Shown piece after piece: positions 26,454-36,332 of a DNA stretch of 64,000 nucleotides. The notes beneath the pieces were generated by a model. The model saw nothing but the letters and a program-made list of their open reading frames with translations, did no database searches and was not told the origin of the DNA. This stretch comes from GCA-2746365 sp963711255 (GTDB taxonomy: Bacteria > Pseudomonadota > Gammaproteobacteria > SZUA-229): NCBI GenBank assembly GCA_963711255.1, contig CAVQDO010000014.1, positions 33,868 to 97,867 of the forward strand, given 5' to 3'. Made by a program: the position numbers and the translations under genes. The number at the start of each line of letters is the position of its first letter. Position 1 is the first letter of the stretch.

Positions 26454-27659
26454 CTAAAAGCCGTCGTCGTGTTCACGAAGTGCAAGCACGTATAATATTC
26501 CACCGCGTGTAACCACTGCCAGCCTGTTTTTACCTTTGACTACAGGCGGCACAATAATACCGGTACTGAGGTCCCAGCCCAGATCATCGAACTGCCCCAG
26601 TTGATAACGCGCAACAAAATGCCCGTCATAACGTGACAACAAATGTACATAACCTTCAAAATCACCCACCGCCAGATAATCACCGAAAATGGTAGGACGC
26701 GTTAGACTTCGATAAGCAAGCTTTTCCTGCTTCCAGATAGTTGCACCATTTAAGCGATCGAGCGCCCAGATGTTCCCATTCTCATCACTGCTGTACAGGA
26801 CTTTTTCGTCCAGTGTCACACCGGTATGCGTTGAGAAATCCCGTGCCCATAAAAACTGGCCACGTTCAACATCAATAGCTGCAACACGCCCCTGAAAACT
26901 GGCGGCGTATAAAACTCGGCCATAAAGCTCGGCATCACCATCGATATCAACCAGCCGTTGAATTTCGGAACGGCCAGTAGGAACGGCTAAAGCGATGTCC
27001 CAGATGATTTCACCATTATCAGGAGAGATAGCAATTAATCTTCCATCATCCAGACCGGCAAATATTCGGTCACGTGCAATCACTGGCTCACCGGCACCAC
27101 GAATCGTTAGATCTGGAATCGCCCGCTGGTACTGCCAGCGGATTTTGCCACTCTGTAAATCCAGGCTAAGAATTTTACCGTCTACCGTCCGGACAATCGC
27201 CGTATTGTCATAAATAGCGGGTTTCGCCAGCACTTCAGTTGGCACTCGCGTACGCCATAGCTGAGTACGAGTCGCCGCATCAACAGCAATAACATGGGCA
27301 TCGCGGGTAGCTACTAACCAGACATTTTCGTTGCCGCCAACGCCAGCACTAATAACCGTATCCAGTTCGATGTCATGTTCAAAATCCCCGCTTGCCAGAC
27401 TAATGACACTTAAGCGGCCATTCCTGCTTATTGTTACTGCAATTTCTTTTAAAAGCAGCGGCTGTAAAAATACGTACTGCTCTTCAGCGCCGGCCCCGGT
27501 TGATTTATGCCAGGTGACGTCAAGGTAGTAATTACTATCGAAAGGCACCAGTTCAGTCGGCTGGTCGAGATTATCATCATCGGCACAGCCACTGAGCAAT
27601 ATGCCCAGCAACAGAAAAATGAGGTAACGGGTATTAAATAAAACGTTAAGGTTATGCAC
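26454..27659 (-). CDS. bamB: Outer-membrane protein assembly factor BamB
   Basis: Lipoprotein of the BAM complex that helps fold outer-membrane beta-barrels (401 residues). The lipobox is LLSGC with C25. The body is an eight-bladed PQQ-type propeller with repeats such as TRTQLWRTRVPTEVLAKPAIYDNTAIVRT and NGEIIWDIALAVPTG. Position between yfgM and der is the conserved one. Confidence 0.95.
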   Translation of the reverse strand: MHNLNVLFNTRYLIFLLLGILLSGCADDDNLDQPTELVPFDSNYYLDVTWHKSTGAGAEEQYVFLQPLLLKEIAVTISRNGRLSVISLASGDFEHDIELDTVISAGVGGNENVWLVATRDAHVIAVDAATRTQLWRTRVPTEVLAKPAIYDNTAIVRTVDGKILSLDLQSGKIRWQYQRAIPDLTIRGAGEPVIARDRIFAGLDDGRLIAISPDNGEIIWDIALAVPTGRSEIQRLVDIDGDAELYGRVLYAASFQGRVAAIDVERGQFLWARDFSTHTGVTLDEKVLYSSDENGNIWALDRLNGATIWKQEKLAYRSLTRPTIFGDYLAVGDFEGYVHLLSRYDGHFVARYQLGQFDDLGWDLSTGIIVPPVVKGKNRLAVVTRGGILYVLALREHDDGF

Positions 27660-27764
27660 AGAATAATTTATATGTTTGAGTAGTAGGAATATTACGGCTA
27701 ATGTGAATTCTTAGTTACAAAATCACAGAGTTAAGTTCACATTATTGTGGCTACATTCAGTATT

Positions 27765-28451
27765 CTATGAATTAACTGAATACTGGCTATTGTTGTATAA
27801 ATTGTGATTTACACTGGCTGCAGAGGACTGACCAAGTTTCTGCCGTTTCAACTTCAACCATTTACTTGCCGCCGCACCCTGCAAACTGATCGCCCGGTCA
27901 TAAGCCATGCGAGCCTGTGCAATATCACCTTTCGCATCAAATAAGTCACCTTTAATTTCTTCATATTGCGCATCATAAGCCGGATCATGTTTGGTGTTTA
28001 ATAGTGAAGTCGCCAGCTCATATTTTTCCTGCTCGATGTAAACTCTTGCCAGTCGTAAAGTGGCAACCTGTTTGATCTGATCATCACTGGCATGTTTTAC
28101 TGCCAGTTCGAGCTGTGCTACGGCGACATCACTGTTACCTTTTTCGTATTCAGATTTTGCCATTGCCAGCGATGATAATGCCGCATAGGGTGTATCCGAA
28201 AAATCATTAATCAGACTGTTATTAATATCAATAACCTTGTCATCAGCCTGCTGTGTGGCAATTCCCTGCATTAGCTGCATATACATATCACTTGCCTGCA
28301 CAGCATGAATGTGGCTCTGCTCATTGTAATAACGCCAGCCAAATAATCCTGAGACGCCAACAAATAAGCCAACAATAAGTGAAGTACCGTTTTCCTTCCA
28401 CCATTTTTTCAGGGCTTCAACCTGCTGTTCTTCTGTTTCGTATTCGTTCAT
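27765..28451 (-). CDS. yfgM: YfgM-like TPR membrane-anchored chaperone
   Basis: Protein of 228 residues with a cytoplasmic leader (EEQQVEALKKWWKENG), one membrane helix at about 18-40 (SLIVGLFVGVSGLFGWRYY), and a periplasmic TPR domain. YfgM binds the Sec translocon and the chaperone PpiD and helps secreted proteins fold. The gene sits between hisS and bamB as in E. coli. The C-terminal 15 residues are Asn/Ser rich and not conserved in style. Confidence 0.9.
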   Translation of the reverse strand: MNEYETEEQQVEALKKWWKENGTSLIVGLFVGVSGLFGWRYYNEQSHIHAVQASDMYMQLMQGIATQQADDKVIDINNSLINDFSDTPYAALSSLAMAKSEYEKGNSDVAVAQLELAVKHASDDQIKQVATLRLARVYIEQEKYELATSLLNTKHDPAYDAQYEEIKGDLFDAKGDIAQARMAYDRAISLQGAAASKWLKLKRQKLGQSSAASVNHNLYNNSQYSVNS

Positions 28452-28480
28452 TGAATTTTCTCAAGCTAAATTTAAATTAG

Positions 28481-29743
28481 TTATATTTCTGCTAAAAAGT
28501 CGAGCACTGTTGTAAAGCTGACACTTTCCTGCTCTTTTTTCTCAAGCATGTACTTTACAGTAAACTGCTCTTTCTGCAGTTCATCTTCCGCAAGGATCAG
28601 GGCAATTTTTGCACCGCTGCGATCAGCCTTTTTCATCTGGCTTTTCATCGATCCACCGCCACAGTGGCACAGCATTTTGAGATCGGGGTAATGTTCTCTA
28701 ATATCTTCGGCTAACTGCAGTCCTTTAATTTCACATTCATCACCCAGCAAAACCAGGTAGACGTCGACGGCATCAGCAGGCTGTTCCTGTTGCGCTTCCA
28801 GTAGTGAAAGAATACGTTCAACACCAAGCGCAAAGCCAATCGCAGCCGTGGCCTTGCCGCCCAGTTGTTCAACCAGTCCATCATAACGTCCGCCGGCGCA
28901 TATTGTACCCTGTGCACCAAGGTCATCGGTAATCCACTCAAATACTGTTTTACAATAGTAATCAAGACCTCGAACCAGTCTTGGATTAATCGTGTACTTT
29001 ATACCGGTGGCGTCCAGCCTGGCCCTTAGTTTATCAAATTGCTGGCGAGATTCATCGTCGAGATGATCCATCAGTGCGGGGGCATTGTCCAGCATCTGCT
29101 TCATCGCCGGATTTTTGCTATCCAGTATACGCAGCGGATTGCTTTGCAGGCGGCGCTTGCTGTCCTCATCAAGCAGCGATTCGTGCCCTGTAAGGTAGTC
29201 TACCAGTACGGCTTTATAAGCCGCCCTTGCCTGGTTTGAACCAAGGGTATTTATTTCCAGCCGAATACCTTTAAGCCCTAATTGCTTCCAGAGCCTGGCT
29301 CCGATCAGGATTAATTCCGCATCAATGTCAGGAGTTTCAACACCATAGGCTTCTACACCAAACTGGTGAAACTGGCGGTAACGGCCTTTTTGTGGACGTT
29401 CATGCCGGAACATGGGGCCGTTGTACCATAAGCGCTGCACCTGGTTATGTAACAGTCCATGCTGTATCCCGGCTCGAACACAACTTGCCGTACCCTCGGG
29501 GCGCAGACTTAACTTATCGCCATTACGGTCTTCAAAGGTATACATTTCTTTTTCGACAATATCGGTAACTTCTCCGATAGAGCGACAGAACAGGTCGGTC
29601 GATTCCACCAGTGGCATGCGAATTTCCTTATAGCCGTAACTCGTCATTAACTGGCGGATAACAGCTTCAAAAGACTGCCATCGGTGACTATCTTCGGGTA
29701 ATACGTCGTGCATTCCACGTATAGACTTAATTAACTTGGACAT
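28481..29743 (-). CDS. hisS: Histidyl-tRNA synthetase
   Basis: Class II synthetase of 420 residues. Motif 1 lies near the N-terminus (IRGMHDVLP; ESTDLFCRS), and motif 2 FRHERPQKGRYRQFHQFGVEAYG is present. The histidine-specific motifs LVRGLDYYCKTVFEW and GGRYDGLVEQLGG are clear. Motif 3 is AIGFALGVERILSLL. It precedes yfgM by 29 nt. Confidence 0.97.
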   Translation of the reverse strand: MSKLIKSIRGMHDVLPEDSHRWQSFEAVIRQLMTSYGYKEIRMPLVESTDLFCRSIGEVTDIVEKEMYTFEDRNGDKLSLRPEGTASCVRAGIQHGLLHNQVQRLWYNGPMFRHERPQKGRYRQFHQFGVEAYGVETPDIDAELILIGARLWKQLGLKGIRLEINTLGSNQARAAYKAVLVDYLTGHESLLDEDSKRRLQSNPLRILDSKNPAMKQMLDNAPALMDHLDDESRQQFDKLRARLDATGIKYTINPRLVRGLDYYCKTVFEWITDDLGAQGTICAGGRYDGLVEQLGGKATAAIGFALGVERILSLLEAQQEQPADAVDVYLVLLGDECEIKGLQLAEDIREHYPDLKMLCHCGGGSMKSQMKKADRSGAKIALILAEDELQKEQFTVKYMLEKKEQESVSFTTVLDFLAEI

Positions 29744-29832
29744 GAATTGTTAGATTTGGTTAATAGTGTAAATGGCAGCGATTTTACATTGATTCGCCTG
29801 AAAAGCGCAGTTTGAATGCCTGTTTTTGGCAA

Positions 29833-30807
29833 TTAGTGGAAAATGATATTGCCACCATCGCTAGAAACTGAAAATACGGCGGTATTGTTAGCCCGTATCA
29901 CATCATCCAGATCGATTTCAAGGTTATTAAGTGCCACGCTGGTTGTGCTGGCGTTGCCCATGGTTATTTTAAAGGGAGCCTTGCCTTCAATGATCCGACT
30001 GCTGCCAACCGGGATCATATTATAAAACAGCCGCTTTTTTCTGGCATCTTTCACTTCAACCCACGAGCCATCTGCAGCATAAATTTCAAGTTTGTCCTGC
30101 AATTCATTTTCTTCAGGCTCAACTTCTGCGGCGGTGTTTTCAACAATCGCCGGGGTCTCTACGTCACCTATGACAGGTTCTTCTGCCGGTGCCTGGTATG
30201 AAGTCGCGCTCTCATTAACAGATTCCGTTTCTTCAAGTACATTTTCTATAGATTCGGGCTGTTCGCTATCCAGTTCAGCTTCAGGCATAGTCGTGATCTG
30301 CCCTGTATCGTCACGCTGTAAACCCGGGAGATCCAGTGAGTTACCGGTAAAACTTGGCTGCTTTGATTCCAGCTCTGTTTCCATGACATCCGCTTTTTCC
30401 TGATAATACTGATAACTGCCGAAAATTATTATCGTTATACCGGCCAGTATGAGCAAGACAGTAACCAGCTTGACTAGCGGAGATTGACTGCTGGCTTCAC
30501 CGGGTAGCTTCGAGCGAGGCTTTAACTTTACCTGGGCACTCTCCGGCCTGGCACGGTTATAACTCGACAGCACATTCGCTTCGCTGATTTCCAGGAATTT
30601 CGAGTAGGCACGGAGGTAGCCCTGGGTAAACGTAGCCGCCGGCAACGCGGCTAAATCACTATTTTCGATTGCAACAATAGTCTGTGCAGGAATTTTTAAC
30701 TGGGCTGAGACATCTTCAACCGTAAAACCTCTAGCCTCACGGGCCCTGGCCAGCAAAGAACCAAAATCTATTTTTTCTTCAGCGTTATCGTTGTCTGAGC
30801 TGTTCAT
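29833..30807 (-). CDS. rodZ: Cell-shape protein RodZ
   Basis: Protein of 324 residues that links MreB to the elongation machinery. A cytoplasmic helix-turn-helix domain (ARGFTVEDVSAQLKIPAQTI, residues about 18-37) and a basic juxtamembrane stretch lead to one membrane helix at about 112-132. A Pro/Glu/Ser-rich periplasmic linker and a C-terminal DUF4115 domain (GSWVEVKDARKKRLFYNMI) follow. It overlaps pilF by 23 nt. The ispG gene that usually separates rodZ from hisS is absent. Confidence 0.93.
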   Translation of the reverse strand: MNSSDNDNAEEKIDFGSLLARAREARGFTVEDVSAQLKIPAQTIVAIENSDLAALPAATFTQGYLRAYSKFLEISEANVLSSYNRARPESAQVKLKPRSKLPGEASSQSPLVKLVTVLLILAGITIIIFGSYQYYQEKADVMETELESKQPSFTGNSLDLPGLQRDDTGQITTMPEAELDSEQPESIENVLEETESVNESATSYQAPAEEPVIGDVETPAIVENTAAEVEPEENELQDKLEIYAADGSWVEVKDARKKRLFYNMIPVGSSRIIEGKAPFKITMGNASTTSVALNNLEIDLDDVIRANNTAVFSVSSDGGNIIFH

Positions 30808-31582
30808 TATGTGCTTCCGCCTCTACCCAGCCAGCTTCGTCAGAGTCAGGAAATTGACTAATTAACTGCCTTGCGTATTTTAAATAATGTTTATCTGCGC
30901 CCAGTGCTTTTTCTGCCTGTATCTGGATCCATAAGCTTTCTGCGCTGGCCGGTTTAACATCGTGATAGCGTTGAATATAGGCACGCGCCATCAAATATCG
31001 CTCTGTTTTTACGCCGACCTCAGCCATGGAAATTAATGAACCCGGAACTTTAGGCTCTATTCGCAGTGACTTTCTCAATAAAGCTTCGGCCTTTTTGTAT
31101 TCACCCGCTTTTGTATAACAGCTGCCCGCATTACTTTGTGCCAGGTATTGTCCCTGATAAAACGGGTTATTGTAAGCCACGGCGAATTTTTCCTGTGCTT
31201 CTTTAAGACGGCCTGTGGAACACAAAAAAGCACCGTAGCTATTAGACAGGTCCGGGTCATCCGGTTTCAGATCCAGGGCCTGTTCGTATTTTGTCTGGGC
31301 ATCTTCATCAAGACCGAGTAAAGCATAAAGATAGGCCAATGTTTTATAGGCAACAAGATTATCAGGATTCTGATCGATCGCTTTTTCCAGCTTGTCTCTC
31401 GCCGGCTCATACTGTTTACGCTGTATGTAGCCAATGGCAAGCTGTACATTCAAGTCTGAAGCTTCGACAAGATCAACTTTTTTCTCTTTTCTTTCCGGTG
31501 CCTGTTGCCCCGTTGTTCCACAGGACAGTAAAAAAAAGGATACGAGTGTTATTGTTATTATTTTTATTACTCTGCTGTGCAT
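30785..31582 (-). CDS. pilF: Type IV pilus biogenesis/stability lipoprotein PilF (PilW)
   Basis: TPR lipoprotein of 265 residues that in pseudomonads helps the secretin assemble in the outer membrane. The lipobox LLSCGTT gives C21 as first mature residue. At least four TPR units are visible (AIGYIQRKQYEPARDKLEKAIDQNPDN; YEQALDLKPDDPDLSNSYGAFLC). Order rlmN-pilF-rodZ is conserved. No other pilus genes are in the window, so the presence of pili is not shown. Confidence 0.92.
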   Translation of the reverse strand: MHSRVIKIITITLVSFFLLSCGTTGQQAPERKEKKVDLVEASDLNVQLAIGYIQRKQYEPARDKLEKAIDQNPDNLVAYKTLAYLYALLGLDEDAQTKYEQALDLKPDDPDLSNSYGAFLCSTGRLKEAQEKFAVAYNNPFYQGQYLAQSNAGSCYTKAGEYKKAEALLRKSLRIEPKVPGSLISMAEVGVKTERYLMARAYIQRYHDVKPASAESLWIQIQAEKALGADKHYLKYARQLISQFPDSDEAGWVEAEAHNEQLRQR

Positions 31583-31585
31583 TAA

Positions 31586-32740
31586 TTATTCCATCCCGAA
31601 TCTGGGTTCAGTAAAGCGACGATGCCGTCGGCTTTTATCTTCGATTTTTCCTGCCAGCTGACCACAGGCTGCGTCAATATCCTCACCCCGGGTTTTCCTT
31701 ACAACGGTGGTCATGCCTGCGTTATGCAAAATCTCACTAAATCGTGATATTGCCTGCCGGGATGAGGTGCTGTAACCCGAACCTTCAAACGGATTAAACG
31801 GAATGAGATTCATTAAAGTCGGAATACCTTTTAATAGTTTAATCAGCTCACGGGCATGTTCAGGCTTGTCATTAACACCGTCTAACAGCACATACTCAAA
31901 GGTTATTCTAGAACGTGAATTCTGTTTATCAATAAAACGACGGCATGCGGCCATTAATTCTTTCAGGGGATACTTTTTATTGACGGGGACCAGCTGGTTT
32001 CGCAGCTCGTCATTAGTGGCGTGTAATGAAACCGCCAGCCGCATATCAAGCGTATCACCCAGGCGGTCCATAGCGGGAACAACCCCGGCCGTACTGATGG
32101 TGACGCGACGTTTGCTTAAACCATAGGCAAAATCGTCCATCATTATGCGCACAGCAGAAACGACATTATCAAAGTTTAATAAAGGTTCACCCATGCCCAT
32201 CATCACCACGTTGGTGATTTTGCGCCCCGGTTTCTTTTCTTCTTCGAGCAGATGAGCAGCCAGCCAGACCTGGGAAATAATTTCTGCCGTTGTCAGGTTA
32301 CGGTTGAAACCCTGGCGCCCCGTTGAGCAAAAACTGCAATCCAGTGCGCAGCCCACCTGTGAAGACACACATAAAGTACCGCGATCATCTTCAGGGATGA
32401 AAACAGCCTCGATATGGTTGCCATCGTGCAGGCGAAGCAGCCATTTACGAGTACCGTCTTTTGAGAGCAGATCACTGGCAACTTCCAGGTTGCTGATGCA
32501 GCTACTTTCTGACAGCTGCTTGCGCAGGTCTTTGGACAGGTTGTTCATTTCCTGAAAATCAACCACGCCCAGCTGATGGATCCATTTCATTACCTGGGTG
32601 GCACGGAATTTTTTCTCGCCAATCGATTCGAAATATTCCTCAAGAGCAGCTCTGTCCAGGCCCAGTAAATTAGTGAGGCCGGCGACTGGAAGGCGTCGTG
32701 CTGGGGTTATATTAATTGTTGGCTGAATTTCGTTCATCAC
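31586..32740 (-). CDS. rlmN: Dual-specificity rRNA/tRNA adenine-C2 methyltransferase RlmN
   Basis: Radical SAM enzyme of 384 residues that methylates A2503 of 23S rRNA and A37 of some tRNAs. The cluster motif is C131-x3-C135-x2-C138 (CALDCSFCSTG). A late conserved cysteine that carries the methyl intermediate is in DIDAACGQLAG. GMGEPLLNFDNV is the SAM-binding motif. It lies 3 nt upstream of pilF. It depends on Fe-S assembly encoded just upstream. Confidence 0.96.
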   Translation of the reverse strand: MMNEIQPTINITPARRLPVAGLTNLLGLDRAALEEYFESIGEKKFRATQVMKWIHQLGVVDFQEMNNLSKDLRKQLSESSCISNLEVASDLLSKDGTRKWLLRLHDGNHIEAVFIPEDDRGTLCVSSQVGCALDCSFCSTGRQGFNRNLTTAEIISQVWLAAHLLEEEKKPGRKITNVVMMGMGEPLLNFDNVVSAVRIMMDDFAYGLSKRRVTISTAGVVPAMDRLGDTLDMRLAVSLHATNDELRNQLVPVNKKYPLKELMAACRRFIDKQNSRSRITFEYVLLDGVNDKPEHARELIKLLKGIPTLMNLIPFNPFEGSGYSTSSRQAISRFSEILHNAGMTTVVRKTRGEDIDAACGQLAGKIEDKSRRHRRFTEPRFGME

Positions 32741-32809
32741 AGTGATATTACATGATTAGCTCGACAGAACCTATATTTAGTCCACAGATGGGGCCAAATG
32801 AACGCGATA

Positions 32810-33013
32810 TCAATCTTCCTTTTCTTCCATCCAGGCCATCTGAATAGCTTCCAGGATACGCTCCCCCGAATGCTCCGGATCATCGTCAAAATCATCCAGA
32901 TCAATAACCCACTGCCGAAGCTCAACAAAATTGACATATTTGGGGTCCACATCAGGATGAGCTTCATCCAGTTCGATTGCGATATCCAGACTATCCACCC
33001 ATTTTAAAGCCAT
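32810..33013 (-). CDS. iscX: Fe-S cluster assembly regulator IscX
   Basis: Small acidic protein of 67 residues (DUF528). It binds IscS and iron and tunes cluster assembly. Typical features are the WVDSLDIAIEL start, DPKYVNFVELRQWVIDLDDFDDDP in the middle, and ILEAIQMAWMEE at the end. It is the last gene of the isc operon, 35 nt after fdx. The ndk gene often found between iscX and rlmN is absent. Confidence 0.94.
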   Translation of the reverse strand: MALKWVDSLDIAIELDEAHPDVDPKYVNFVELRQWVIDLDDFDDDPEHSGERILEAIQMAWMEEKED

Positions 33014-33048
33014 CGGTTTTCTCCCATACTCAGCTGTTACTGTATAGA

Positions 33049-33387
33049 TTAATGGTTTTCAGAAACCATGTTAATTGTGTACTTCGGAATTTCAATCACC
33101 AGGTCAGTATCGCCAACAACCGTCTGACAGCTTAACCGTGAGTCAGGATCAAGGCCCCACGCCTTATCCAGCATGTCATCTTCGTCTTCGGTATTTTCAT
33201 TAAGCGAATCCATGCCTTCACGGATATATACATGACAGGTTGTACATGCGCAGGATTTTTCACAGGCATGTTCGATTTCGATATGATTCTGCAGTGCCGC
33301 ATCACAGATAGTGGTTCCTGACTCAGCTTCTATAACCATGCCCTCTGGACACAGTTCTTCGTGCGGTAAAAATATAAGTTGTGGCAC
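33049..33387 (-). CDS. fdx: ISC-type [2Fe-2S] ferredoxin
   Basis: Adrenodoxin-type ferredoxin of 112 residues that supplies electrons during cluster assembly. The cluster ligands are in CEKSCACTTC and a later LSCQTVVG. It follows hscA with a single-base gap, so translation is likely coupled. Confidence 0.95.
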   Translation of the reverse strand: MPQLIFLPHEELCPEGMVIEAESGTTICDAALQNHIEIEHACEKSCACTTCHVYIREGMDSLNENTEDEDDMLDKAWGLDPDSRLSCQTVVGDTDLVIEIPKYTINMVSENH

Positions 33388-33388
33388 T

Positions 33389-35317
33389 TTATAACTCCTC
33401 TGCCTTGTCTTTAGTGTTCACGTCCGCTTCTGTTTGCGAAGCCGGATCTGAAACATACTCGTTAATCGAATGGCCTTGCATCGCCACTTTAATATTAGAA
33501 TTCATGCGACGTGCAACATAATCCTCACAAACTTTTTCCAGGTGTTTAATTGCCTGCTGAATTTTATCTACATCGGTATCTGATTTAACATCACACAGAC
33601 CCTGTCGAGCCAGCTTGATATCAGAAATTTCCTGTTCGGATAACAGTTGTTCTGCGTCTACAGCCAGTGCTGAATCCAGTGCTTCCAGTACCCGATCGGC
33701 TTCAACCTGCTGCTCAAGTAAACTGCGCGAATACATGTCGTCTTCAGCATGTTCAATCGAGTCACGTAACATAGTCTCGACTTCTGCATCGCTCAGTCCG
33801 TAGGAAGGTTTGACATCAATACTTGCCTCAACACCGCTGTTTTCTTCTCGTGCACTGACAATCAACAGGCCATCAGCATCAACCTGGAAAGTTACCCTTA
33901 TCCTGGCTGCACCTGCTACCTGTGGCGGAAAGCCACGCAGCTCAAAGCGCGCCAGTGAACGGCTATCGCTAACCAGTTCGCGGTCACCCTGCAAGACATG
34001 CACCGCCATTGCTGTCTGACCATCTTTGTAGGTGGTAAATTCCTGTGCTTTTGCTACGGGTATTGCTGTGTTTCGGTGGATAATCTTTTCCACCAGTCCG
34101 CCCATGGTTTCTATACCAAGAGACAGTGGAATTACATCAAGCAGCAGCATTTCGTCGTCAGGCTTATTACCAACGAGCACATCCGCCTGCAAGGCAGCAC
34201 CGGTTGCTACAACCTTATCCGGATCAATACTGGTTAACGGCTCACACTCAAAGAACTCCGCAACCATTTCACGAACAAGCAGTGTACGCGTTGAACCACC
34301 AACCATAACGACTTCGCTAATATCTTCTTTTTCGATATCCGCATCTCTCAACGCACGACGGCATGACATTAGTGTTTTTTTAACTAAAGGCATCAAAAGT
34401 TCTTTCAGCTTCGCACGATCCAGTTCACCCTGCCACTGACAACCGTCAACATCGATATTCATTTCAACGCTTTCTTTCTCCGCCAGAATTTCTTTAGCAC
34501 TGCGCGCCTGCTGCATAAGCAAACGTTGTATAGCAGGTTTATCGGCGTTTTTTATGCCCGACTGGGTAACAAGCCAGCGTGTAATTTCGTAGTCAAAATC
34601 ATCACCGCCAAGTGAGCTGTCACCACCCGTTGCCAGTACTTCAAATACACCTTTATTCAAGCGCAATATTGAAATATCAAAAGTGCCACCACCCAGATCG
34701 AAGACAGCAATAACACCTTCATTACCAGTATCCAGGCCATAGGCGACTGCCGCAGCTGTAGGTTCGTTCAATAAACGCAACACTTTAATTTCAGCCAGTT
34801 TGGCAGCATCTTTAGTTGCCTGGCGCTGTGCATCATCAAAATAAGCCGGCACGGTTATAACTGCACCGCTCAACTCATCACCCAATGTTTGCTCTGCGCG
34901 CTGCTTCAGTGTTTTTAATATTTCCGCTGATACTTCTACCGCGCTAACATCTGCATGACGCGTCTTGATTCTGGGCACTGAGCTTTGCGTATCAGAGAAC
35001 TCATAGATATGATGAGAAGCATCTGCTGCTATATCTTCAGCGCCACGGCCCATATAGCGCTTTACTGAAACAATGGTATTAAGCGGATCAGATACACTAA
35101 ATTGTTCCGCCGACTGGCCCACCTGCACACCGTTTTCACCGTAATGAACAACCGATGGCAATAAATGATTACCTTCAGCATCAGGCAAAGTACTAACATC
35201 ACCACTGCGCACCGTGGCAACCAGGGAATTGGTTGTACCGAGGTCGATACCAACTGCCAGGCGGTGTTGATGCGCGGTGGTCGATAGTCCTGGTTCTGCT
35301 ATTTGTATTAGTGCCAT
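33389..35317 (-). CDS. hscA: Fe-S biogenesis Hsp70 chaperone HscA
   Basis: Specialised Hsp70 of 642 residues that, with HscB, releases clusters from IscU. The ATPase domain begins GIDLGTTNSLVATV, and has LLNEPTAAAVAYG and VVMVGGSTRTLLVRE. The substrate domain follows (LLDVIPLSLGIETMGG). The C-terminus after residue 615 is a short acidic tail. It is located between hscB and fdx as in all isc operons. Confidence 0.96.
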   Translation of the reverse strand: MALIQIAEPGLSTTAHQHRLAVGIDLGTTNSLVATVRSGDVSTLPDAEGNHLLPSVVHYGENGVQVGQSAEQFSVSDPLNTIVSVKRYMGRGAEDIAADASHHIYEFSDTQSSVPRIKTRHADVSAVEVSAEILKTLKQRAEQTLGDELSGAVITVPAYFDDAQRQATKDAAKLAEIKVLRLLNEPTAAAVAYGLDTGNEGVIAVFDLGGGTFDISILRLNKGVFEVLATGGDSSLGGDDFDYEITRWLVTQSGIKNADKPAIQRLLMQQARSAKEILAEKESVEMNIDVDGCQWQGELDRAKLKELLMPLVKKTLMSCRRALRDADIEKEDISEVVMVGGSTRTLLVREMVAEFFECEPLTSIDPDKVVATGAALQADVLVGNKPDDEMLLLDVIPLSLGIETMGGLVEKIIHRNTAIPVAKAQEFTTYKDGQTAMAVHVLQGDRELVSDSRSLARFELRGFPPQVAGAARIRVTFQVDADGLLIVSAREENSGVEASIDVKPSYGLSDAEVETMLRDSIEHAEDDMYSRSLLEQQVEADRVLEALDSALAVDAEQLLSEQEISDIKLARQGLCDVKSDTDVDKIQQAIKHLEKVCEDYVARRMNSNIKVAMQGHSINEYVSDPASQTEADVNTKDKAEEL

Positions 35318-35349
35318 AGTTATTGCCGGTTCTTCACAGAACGTAAAAA

Positions 35350-35898
35350 TTAACCGTATGATTCATCTTCAATATCAGCGGTCAGGGTATTAATTTCTTT
35401 TTTTGCTTTTTGCATAAACTGTAGTTTACGAATTAGCTCACGCGCATCATCAAGCTGATCTTTTTCATAGGCCTGTGCAAAATCATTCATCATTGTATTT
35501 GTCGAAGTTTTTACATCTTTTGCCATCTTATCCAGTGCAGCAAGAGGATCTGTTTCGTTTTTAATACTTTCAAGACGCTCTCGCATTTCTAACTGCTGCA
35601 TTAAAAATCCCGCATCCATAGTTGTTTCATTGTCCATATTGAAATCAACGCCTTTCAGCTTTAATAAATAAGTCGCTCTTAATACCGGATCTTTTAGTGT
35701 CTGCTGCGCTTCGTTGAGCCATGAAGTTTGCTGCATTGAAATTCGTTTTTCCTGGTCACTGCCATTAGCAAACCTGTCAGGATGCACCTGTTTCTGCAAA
35801 GCCATATACTGTGACTGCACAGCAGTTAAGTCTACATCATATGATACAGGCAGATTAAACAACTCGAAAAAGTTGCTGCTAAGAATATCTTTTGACAC
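35350..35898 (-). CDS. hscB: Fe-S biogenesis J-domain co-chaperone HscB
   Basis: J-protein of 182 residues. The N-terminal NFFELFNLPVSYDVD leads into the HPD loop (KQVHPDRFANGS). The C-terminal three-helix domain binds IscU. It delivers IscU to HscA. It is 32 nt before hscA on the same strand. Confidence 0.95.
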   Translation of the reverse strand: MSKDILSSNFFELFNLPVSYDVDLTAVQSQYMALQKQVHPDRFANGSDQEKRISMQQTSWLNEAQQTLKDPVLRATYLLKLKGVDFNMDNETTMDAGFLMQQLEMRERLESIKNETDPLAALDKMAKDVKTSTNTMMNDFAQAYEKDQLDDARELIRKLQFMQKAKKEINTLTADIEDESYG

Positions 35899-35959
35899 TA
35901 CAGTATTTGCCAGGAAATTAGGACAGAAGCATTAAACAGGGTACCCGATACAACAAAAG

Positions 35960-36283
35960 CTAAACCGTGAAGCTTTCACCACAACCACAGGCAGCCTTTT
36001 CTTTCGGGTTATTAAATTTGAAACCTTCATTCAGCCCTTCTCTCGTATAATCAAGCTCTGTACCGTCGAGGTAGACCAGGCTTTTTTTATCGACAATCAC
36101 TTTAACACCGGCATCTTCAAAAACTTCATCTTCCGGGTTAACATCATCGACAAATTCAAGTACATAAGACATGCCGGAACAGCCCATGGTTTTCACGCCA
36201 AGACGCAAGCCGACACCTTTACCACGATTGTCTAAAAACGCTTTAACACGCTCTGCTGCTGGTTCTGTTAATGTGATTGCCAT
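35960..36283 (-). CDS. iscA: A-type Fe-S carrier IscA
   Basis: Protein of 107 residues that carries clusters or iron to target proteins. The three conserved cysteines are present: one in KTMGCSGMSYVLEF and two in the terminal ACGCGESF. Position between iscU and hscB is standard. Confidence 0.96.
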   Translation of the reverse strand: MAITLTEPAAERVKAFLDNRGKGVGLRLGVKTMGCSGMSYVLEFVDDVNPEDEVFEDAGVKVIVDKKSLVYLDGTELDYTREGLNEGFKFNNPKEKAACGCGESFTV

Positions 36284-36332
36284 GTCTGTATGTACTCTCT
36301 ATTTTTATGTTTCAGCTGATACAAAAAATATG

